A DNA stretch of 64,000 bases from Mesostigma viride (lineage: Eukaryota > Streptophyta > Mesostigmatophyceae > Mesostigmatales > Mesostigmataceae), in contig RPFO01000015.1 of the NCBI GenBank assembly GCA_009746045.1, positions 77,001 to 141,000 of the forward strand. Reading direction: 5' to 3'. The notes under the pieces are model-generated. The model made no database searches. It worked only from the letters and a program-made list of their open reading frames with translations, and had not been told where the DNA came from. A program made the position numbers and the translations under genes. Within the stretch, counting starts at the first letter, position 1. Every line of letters starts with the position of its first letter. This document shows, in pieces, positions 57,447 through 64,000 of this stretch.

Positions 57447-59448
57447 ATGACGCAGGTAATCAGTTTTTAGTGTGTTGAGTGTGATTTTATTTTGCTTGTT
57501 AATCGAATGGATACTTGGCCGTAGGTACTTGCCGCGTGAAAAACCCGCTTGCATGACCAGGCATACGTCACTCGTTTATAGAGAATTAGATTGTTTTATC
57601 GTTTGTTTTTAGATTGCCTGAACCCCTGCATTTGCCGAGGTTAATGCGTTGCTCCTGCGATTGGTCTACACCACTGCGTTTTAAACCAGGAGGTAGTCCT
57701 GAAAGTGGCAATGTCCTGTGGAGGATGCTCGGGCGCCGTGAAAAAGGTCCTGGACAAAATGGAAGGTAAACCTCCTCTTCATTACCTGAATATCCTCAAT
57801 GCGCCCGTAGGTACGCCTTGATTGTGCGTATTCCTTCTTGGCGGCCATTCCTACAAAGACGCGCCAGAACAGCAGGAATTCAAGCACGCTGCATGTAATA
57901 CTAGCGATTCCAACCATAAAGTCTAGCCATGTTGGACAACTGCTACTGGCGCAAGCGACAAGCTATATTTTGGAAACTGTTGAAGAAAAGCTAACCCTAC
58001 GGGCCTGCTAGCTGGTAATAGAATTCGAAACCTAGACATCAGAGCAGTCCCAATTTGGATCATGCGCTATTTATTTGCAGTGCTAGTAACTAGGTTGGTG
58101 TGTGGGTTTCGGAAGGATCTTTGTGACTGTATGCGAAGGTATCTTGGGGCCAGGACTGTGAGGGGTTGCATGTCGTGTTTGAACTTGTTCGGGCTACATT
58201 TGTACATGGCTGCAGATGATCCATTGAATTAGGGCACTGCGCAGGCCTGCCCAACCTTGCCACCAGTGCCGCCCTGGGTGTACAAGTCTCCCGTCTGTAT
58301 ATCCCATCTCACGGCCAGCCGCAGCACAAATCCCAGCTGGGCTGCATGCGAATTTGCCTCTATAAAATCGCCTGCCGACTGACCCGTAGCTCACGGCCAG
58401 CCGCAGCACAAATCCCAGCTGGGCTGCATGCGAATTTGCCTCTATAAAATCGCCTGCCGACTGACCCGTAGCTCGTGGCCAGCCGCTGCACAAATCCCAG
58501 CTGGGCTGCATTCGAATTCGCATCTATAATACCGCCTGCAGAATGACCCGTAGCTCACGGCCAGCCGCAGCACAAATCCCAGCTGGGCTGCATTCCAATT
58601 CGCCTCTATCACATTGCCTGCAGACTGACCCGTAGCTCACGGCCAGCCGCAGCACAAACCCCAGCGGGGCTGCATTCCAGTTCGCCTCTACAAAATTGCC
58701 TGCCGACTGACCCGTAGCTCACGGCCAGCCGCAGCACAAATCCCAGCTGGGCTGCATGCGAGTTTGCCTCAGTAAGATCACCTGCATACCCCACGCATGA
58801 CTAGTAATGAGAGCTTTTGGTCGGCTGTCCAGGGGGATCGCAAAAGACGTCGGTGGGGGCCCTACTAGGGAGAAACGGATGGTGGGAGTTAGGGGTCGCA
58901 AAAGTTACAACTTTGGAGTGGCTAAGTGGATCATGGGAGGGGTAGCCCTAGCAAGGGAAGCCGAAGCAACCAGGGCCGCTCTCACCGCTTGTCACCGTTG
59001 TCGCAGGGTCGGCGGCGCGGCTATGTCTCCTTTCTGCCTTTCTGCCACGCTTGGGATGCTGCCTATGTCCACTGCACTGGCGCAGCACACAGAGTTGCAA
59101 ATTTTGTCCTGCTGGAGCCAGTCTGGTATATTGTCGGAGACAGTATTGTTGTAGACGTGAATATCTGAGAAACGTCATGGCTTCCGTCCTTTTGCTTTGC
59201 ACCAACGTACTGCGGTTTCATGGTTGGTGTCGCATGTGCTTGATCCCAGCGTACGGAGGCTTGATAGTATGGCGTGTGCTTCATTCTGCTGCCATGCCGC
59301 GCCTTCTGCTGTCCCATGTGCAGGGGTGGAGTCATATGACATCTCCCTGGAGCAGCAGAAAGTGGTGGTCCGGGGCAACCTCAACCCTGCCGATGTGCTG
59401 GATAAGGTGTCCAAGACGGGGAAGGCAACGTCCTTGTGGCAAGATTAG
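57447..59448 (+). CDS. ATX1: ATX1-type copper chaperone
   Basis: Three exons: 57447-57455 (only MTQ), 57690-57765 and 59324-59448, GT-AG, giving 69 residues, the normal size of the family. The second exon encodes [20 protein letters not shown] with the copper-binding MxCxxC loop (Met11, Cys13, Cys16). The third encodes [20 protein letters not shown] and ends [11 protein letters not shown], completing the single HMA domain; Lys near the C-terminal KTGK loop is the residue that helps copper release in ATX1 proteins. It should carry Cu(I) in the cytosol to P-type ATPases of the secretory route. The nine-base first exon is the least certain part, but its GTAATC donor and phase fit. A TGTAA, the usual green-algal polyadenylation signal, lies just after the stop (about 59469). 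Confidence 0.9.
58308..58790. repeat. 82-bp tandem repeat, about six copies, in ATX1 intron 2
   Basis: Units start CTCACGGCCAGCCGCAGCAC and recur every 82 bases. They diverge mainly at the GCATGCGAATTTGCCTC and AAAATCGCCTGCC positions, suggesting an older array than the menA satellite. Confidence 0.95.
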
Positions 59449-60148
59449 GAATAGGGAGGGAAGCTCCGTGTGTAAAAGCCATGGTCGCCATTTAATTGAT
59501 TTATATTGACTCCGTGTCCCCATGAGGGAGGCATGGAGCACCTAGCCATGGCCGCGGCAATGGCTGGCATAAGTGTCAGGCCTCATGGACTCGTGTGCTG
59601 GGCAGCCGACAAATGGCTTTCAGCCTAAGCCCCAGCGCTGCTGCTTACCTTATTATGGGTAACACTGGCTACATGTTGTGCCAGTTTTATGTGTGTAACA
59701 ACTAAAACTGATCCATGAAATCATGTGTAGTGGCATACATGACAAGAGTAAGAAGATCTTTTATCCATGGGTTGCCGTTCTTGAGAATCAACCTTCAATG
59801 CTCCAGAGAAATATTGGGATGGAAATTCAACAGAATTGTGGGCTGGTTACCACACCCCTTGCAGACACAACTTGACAGAAGTATCCACCACACTATCTGT
59901 TGAACTGAATAATGTTGTTTGGCAAGTGGGCTTGGGGTTGGACTAATCAAGCTTAGCCTTATCAAACAATGACTGTAATCACAACGAACGTTCCAACAAT
60001 GGCAAACCAGACGTCTGATATCAGCGTGCATGTCACGCATGCCCAAAACGTTAGCCTGAAATGGACCCATCAGATCACAGGTTCTCAAGGTAAGGTTTCT
60101 CCACCACTCTGGAGGTGGCACCCCAAAACCCTGAAAAATTGACCTATG
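59449..60148. other. ATX1 3' flank and spacer
   Basis: Contains TGTAA near 59469 and again near 59695. No other coding sequence recognised up to the LTR. Confidence 0.5.
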
Positions 60149-60724
60149 TGTTACGCCCTGGCTCGACTCTATCCCCAACACCTCGCCTAACCTTACCTAA
60201 ACTAGTGAGGATGCACATACCTAGGAGTGAGGAGCTATATTGGCTATAAGACCTAGGACGCGACGACGCTGCTTCTCAATGCATTCCATTATAATACGCC
60301 ATATACCGAATAAAACCAGGGTACTACGAAGGAAACAATACTACACTGCCATGACCCTAGCTAATATGTGCTAATTCATCATTAACACGCGCCGGGTGCC
60401 ATTCACGAAGGACAACTGCTGCATAAATGATCGCCGACAGGCGTGTATGCTCGGGCCGACATCGACCCTCGCCCACAGGACCAACGCACGTCCACAAGGT
60501 TCACACGCAGGATAAAAGGACCACTACTAAAGTACGCAGCGCGGCGCGACTGCACCGAACCACCATACTGTACAATTGCCACGTCACAAGGCCCGGTACC
60601 GACCGGCCAAAAGGTCCTTACTACACGTAAGCCTAGGAAAGTCAGCGAACTGCTCCGGAATGGCTGAGGCAACAAGGGACCTAATTTACGTCCGTAACAA
60701 CAACAAAAGTTACGCGACGTAACA
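60149..60724 (-). repeat. 3' LTR of a Ty3/gypsy-like element
   Basis: Starts TGTTACG and ends CGTAACA (plus strand). On the minus strand a purine run, GTGGGGGGGGGAGG, directly precedes it, as the polypurine primer should. It shares CGACATCGACCCTCGCC and AGTACGCAGCGCGGCGCGAC with the solo LTR at 38310-38984. Confidence 0.75.
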
Positions 60725-60738
60725 CCTCCCCCCCCACA
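60725..60738 (-). promoter_or_regulatory. Polypurine tract (plus-strand primer site)
   Basis: Minus strand GTGGGGGGGGGAGG immediately upstream of the LTR. Confidence 0.7.
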
Positions 60739-61402
60739 AAGGTAGGGAGCCCTCTCCCTACGTACAGGGAGGAAACCAAAGGAGTAGGAATAACCTAACG
60801 CACCCAACACAAATCCAACACAATCGACAGGCCATCCAAGGTACAAAGCACCAACAAGTTAACTCGGTTCCACCCCGAGTGGTGTAGGGTTAACCAGCAC
60901 CAAGCCTGGTGGGAGGATCCCCCAGTATCTGCCTGGCACGGAGGCCTTGCCGGGAGGGACGGCACTGGGCAGGACACACAGAGTGAACAATGTCAACACC
61001 AGGGACCAAGAACGACCAACTAACAGGCCAGAATATGAGGGCGACTCTATATACCGGAGGGACAACACCCTCAGGTCGGGCCTAAGGCCCTCTATCTAGT
61101 TGCCATCAGTCTGGTAGGTACCACGCGAGGCTAGCAGGACATCCAAAAAGACCCAGGAAGGCCCAGTAGTACCTATGCTGAGTTAGGACCACCTGGCCCC
61201 GAGCCCAGTCCAAGAAGCCACAGGCAAAGAGCCGAAGGAAAGGCTCTACCGCGATCAAACAGAGAGCCCGAAGGAGTAGGCGCTGATACCGGATTCGATG
61301 TCGCAGACCCGTCGGGAAGAACAGATCTAGCAGAGGCTCCACATTAGCCTGCCACAATCTGATGTGCCGGATCTCACGTGAGCGCCACCGATGAGCACAC
61401 TG
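60739..61402. other. Internal region of the gypsy element without recognised coding sequence
   Basis: Short hydrophobic minus-strand frames only (61106-61357, 60795-61068); no domain seen. Confidence 0.4.
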
Positions 61403-62752
61403 TCACGACCCAAACGTCTCTAGATACTCACTAACCCGAGGGGGAGGATGACCACGGGAGTCCAGGCCCTGGCCCGGAAGAGGCACTGGGCGGCGGGCAA
61501 ACAGGATGGGCTGCAGGTGCACCGCACCGTACGTAGCACCGGGCGCGGCAGGGTACTCGACCGTAAGGGCATCCGAAGCCATGATGCCCAGAGGCGGAGG
61601 GTAAGCCCACTGGTAACCACCGTAGGAGTCCAAGTAGTTATGACGCCTCGCCCAGCGATAGAGGACGCGAAGAACCATGATCTCACCCTGGAACAGAGGA
61701 TCAGCTACAATGACCATGTCAAACGGAGGCCGATCAGTATCAAGGGTAGGTTACAGTCCCGTGGCGCCCGACACACCTGGGAGAACCCATAGGACATGGG
61801 TGAAATGGACAGCTCCGGAGCGACGCGCGGGAGGTCACACTGTCGGCACGCAAGCGCTAACATACCATATCCGGGAACGGGCGAATCTCGCGACTCCGGC
61901 GTAAAATGCACCACGGAGGGGGCACGTTCCCGGTCGCCCTGGGACAACTCCCATAGGGAGTCGGCAGCGCGGAGAGCGCGCTGATCAACACCGCTGGTCC
62001 TAACAACCGTAGCCAGCGAGCGAGGGGCCGAAGGGGCAGGAACCGAAACAGGGGTAGGATCCTGCACAGGCGCAGAGGGAGCCGGCACCGCAGGAGGCCG
62101 CGACGGACCTGCAACCGCGGCTGACGACATGGCCTCCGCTGGAGGCGCACCCTCGGGCCGCATGTTGAAAATTGGGCCCGTAGGGACAGGCACCTTACAA
62201 AAAAACTGACTGCCATCAAGACTCCAGTCCGGCACTGGAATCCTCTGAGGGGGACCCCACTCCCAGAGCCTGGGCAGCCCACTCGTGTCGCCAAAGAAGC
62301 CCTGCAACGGCTGCGACGGAGCTTGGGAAGGCCCGGAAGCAGCGACGGCGGGCGAAATCGCCGCGGCAAAAGACTCACGCGGAGGCACAGGTAAGGCGAC
62401 CCCAGGCGCGGAGGCAGCAGGAGGCGTAGGAGCCGCAGCAGCAGGCGAAACCGCAGCGACCGAGGGCTCGCCCTGGGGCGCAGGCGAAGCCGCAGTCGCC
62501 GAGGCAACATGAGGGGTAGGCGAAGCAGCAGCAACAGGCGCCACACCAGGCGCAACGGCAGCGGGCGACTGAGGCGCCAAGAATGCCCCGAATGCCAAGG
62601 CTAAGGACTGGATCTAGGCCTGCCTTGCAGACACGGTAGCCGCAAGATTGGCAGACTCTGGACCCACGTACGTCCGGAGGGATAGGAGACGGCTCCACCG
62701 ACACGCGTCTCGTCGACGCCGACGGTGACGGAACAGGGGAATCTACAAACAC
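61403..62752 (-). pseudogene. Ala/Pro-rich reading frames downstream of the truncated integrase
   Basis: From 62598 a frame runs with strings such as SPAAAAPTPPAASAPGVALP, then LWEWGPPQRIPVPDWSLDGS and LRAADSLWELSQGDRERAPS. After a frame change (61717-61403) it continues LDSYGGYQWAYPPPLGIMAS to SEYLETFGS-stop. Low-complexity Pro/Ala plus a conserved-looking tail resembles a gag-type or accessory protein, but no zinc knuckle or known domain is visible. In a normal gypsy element gag precedes pol, so its place after integrase is odd. Confidence 0.35.
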
Positions 62753-62769
62753 AAGGATCTCTACCCTTA

Positions 62770-63423
62770 TTATTCTTTCTTAAAGGTCCTACAAATTGCA
62801 TCTACATCCTGGGAGGGCCAGTAGTAGGAACGGGTTACCAAATCCCGTACCCGTTTACCGCCCTGGTGAGCAACTAAATCATACAACTCAAAAAGCAAGG
62901 AGGAGCGACAGATAGGAGGGACATAAAGGCGCCATTGAGGGGGAGAATCTGTTAACTGCACATATAAAAACCCACCTACAAACTTACAGGGGTATTTACC
63001 TAACTGTTGGGGATGGGAGGCAATAGCAGCTAAAGCTTCCGGCTCAGTGGCCGTAAATCTACTGATAAGGCGTTCGAGATCAGAGGTAGGCATCGCTACA
63101 GAAGTATCTATATCAGGTTTAAAGAGGTCTCCTACCGCCTTGCCAAAGAAAAGGGGAGGTCCTAGAGGGACTATATTATCATAGGACTTTCCTGACCTAG
63201 TCGCTATATGGCTAAGCGGTATAGAAATTTTATTTTTCCCCTCCCCCCCCACAGAGACCACAGGAAGGGCCTCACACGGGAGAGAGAGTCCTACGTGAGA
63301 AAGGAGGTCAGGCATGCGAACAACAGTATGAAAGAGGTAGGCATAATGTTCATCATCCGGTAGTTCACCATAAGGGGTTACACCAAGGGTGGTAGGAACT
63401 ATAGAGAGTAGTATTGAGAACAT
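62770..63423 (-). pseudogene. Integrase N-terminal region, truncated
   Basis: The end reads YDLVAHQGGKRVRDLVTRSY then YWPSQDVDAICRTFKKE-stop, the H..G..(K/R)T...YYWP..D...C pattern of the integrase zinc-binding domain. The second Cys and the whole DDE core are absent. The preceding part (GKSYDNIVPLGPPLFFGKAV, CKFVGGFLYVQ) is the linker from RNase H. The start at 63423 is artificial; the frame overlaps the RNase H frame by a frameshift. Confidence 0.8.
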
Positions 63424-63937
63424 CTAAGTCCTCGAAAAAGGAATAATCTGCGCGGCGGGAGAGGGCATCAGGCACTATGTTATCTACACCTTTAACATAC
63501 TGAAGTTTAAAAGGGGAAAACTGTGCTAAAAACTCCATCCAGCGCGCTTGACGAGGGGTAAGGTTGGGTTGGGAGAGCAGATGGGTAAGGGGACGATGAT
63601 CCGTTTGTATAACTAATCTATAAGGATCTAGCTCACAGGGTTCATTCAGACAAACATCAAATTGGGCACCTTTAAGAAAGTGCTGCCACGCGTGGCAACA
63701 ATACACCACAGCTAAGAGTTCCTGCTGGTGTACAGGATAGTTACGCTCCGCGGGGAGCATTGTCCTAGAGATATACTCAATTGGCTGTAAGCCCTGACCC
63801 TGATCCTGGAGAAGGACGCCCCCTATAGCTACCTTACTAGCGTCTGTAGCTACCACAAAGGGTTTGGTAGTATCGGGTAGGATGAGTACGGGAGGAGAAG
63901 GAGTAGGGATTTTAGACACTGAAAAGCCGACTGACAT
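63365..63937 (-). pseudogene. Ty3/gypsy RNase H domain
   Basis: VLILPDTTKPFVVATDASKV and AIGGVLLQDQ, then IEYISRTMLPAERNYPVHQQ, ELLAVVYCCHAWQHFLKG, IQTDHRPLTHLLSQPNLTPR and ARWMEFLAQFSPFKLQYVKG, VDNIVPDALSRRAD. The acidic catalytic residues (D in TDAS, E in QQELL, D in TDH, D in PDALSR) are all present. It degrades the RNA of the RNA-DNA hybrid. Upstream (64000-63938) another frame reads PINHLLKKDIPFVWSSECQS, the RT-RNase H connection, so a frameshift splits the polyprotein. Confidence 0.92.
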
Positions 63938-64000
63938 TCACTACTCCAGACAAAGGGGATATCTTTCTTTAATAAATGATTGATAGGGGCTGCTATAGTT

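Larger units (their letters stand above)
60149..64000 (-). mobile_element. Ty3/gypsy LTR retrotransposon, 3' part, decayed
   Basis: Order on the minus strand: end of reverse transcriptase (64000-63938), RNase H, integrase zinc-binding region, an Ala/Pro-rich block, polypurine tract (60725-60738) and 3' LTR. Frames shift between RT and RNase H and between RNase H and integrase. The integrase core is missing. The 5' part lies beyond the right edge. Confidence 0.82.

Noticed and set aside
56930-57450. GTAC sites upstream of ATX1 as copper-response elements
   Set aside because: A four-base motif is expected by chance at this frequency; no further conserved context is seen.

Overview
This is nuclear DNA of a eukaryote, most likely a chlorophyte green alga. 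Genes have many short exons joined by GT-AG introns, and the introns are loaded with simple-sequence DNA. The genes include a copper chaperone and a UbiA/MenA prenyltransferase of the quinone pathway. The mobile elements are piggyBac, Ty3/gypsy and LINEs that nest in one another's 3' tails, a habit known for Zepp-type LINEs of green algae. No species can be named from the sequence. All exon joins below were made by eye from reading frame, splice sites and family resemblance; no alignment program was run.

Layout. (1) 1-2110: a 74-bp minisatellite and a LINE 3' end. (2) 2644-21070: two paralogous cation-channel genes of the CNG/HCN/KAT superfamily, head to head around a 1.36-kb spacer. The left one (minus) is incomplete in the window. 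The right one (plus) runs from S1 to a cyclic-nucleotide-binding-like domain, about 645 codons in ten exons, with four different repeat arrays in its introns. (3) 21360-37010: a transposon island. Three related LINE families (called A, B and C here) end in (TTAA)n tails. A 4.2-kb piggyBac element sits in one such tail and is itself split by an ORF1-only LINE derivative. LINE insertions are nested several deep. (4) 37011-40065: three 399-bp tandem units, one hit by a solo LTR, then a LINE endonuclease fragment. (5) 40175-56277, minus: a menA-like gene in at least twelve exons, one of whose introns holds a 5-kb array of a 23-bp satellite. (6) 57447-59448, plus: a three-exon ATX1-type copper chaperone, divergent from menA. 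(7) 60149-64000, minus: the 3' part of a decayed Ty3/gypsy element with 3' LTR and polypurine tract, running off the right edge.

The cellular genes do not form a pathway. The best-supported new observations are the nested and mutually exploiting transposons: (TTAA)n LINE tails used as piggyBac and LINE targets, and an ORF1-only element that shares the 3' end of family B. Next come the paired channels, which differ in S4 charge and may lack a GYG filter.
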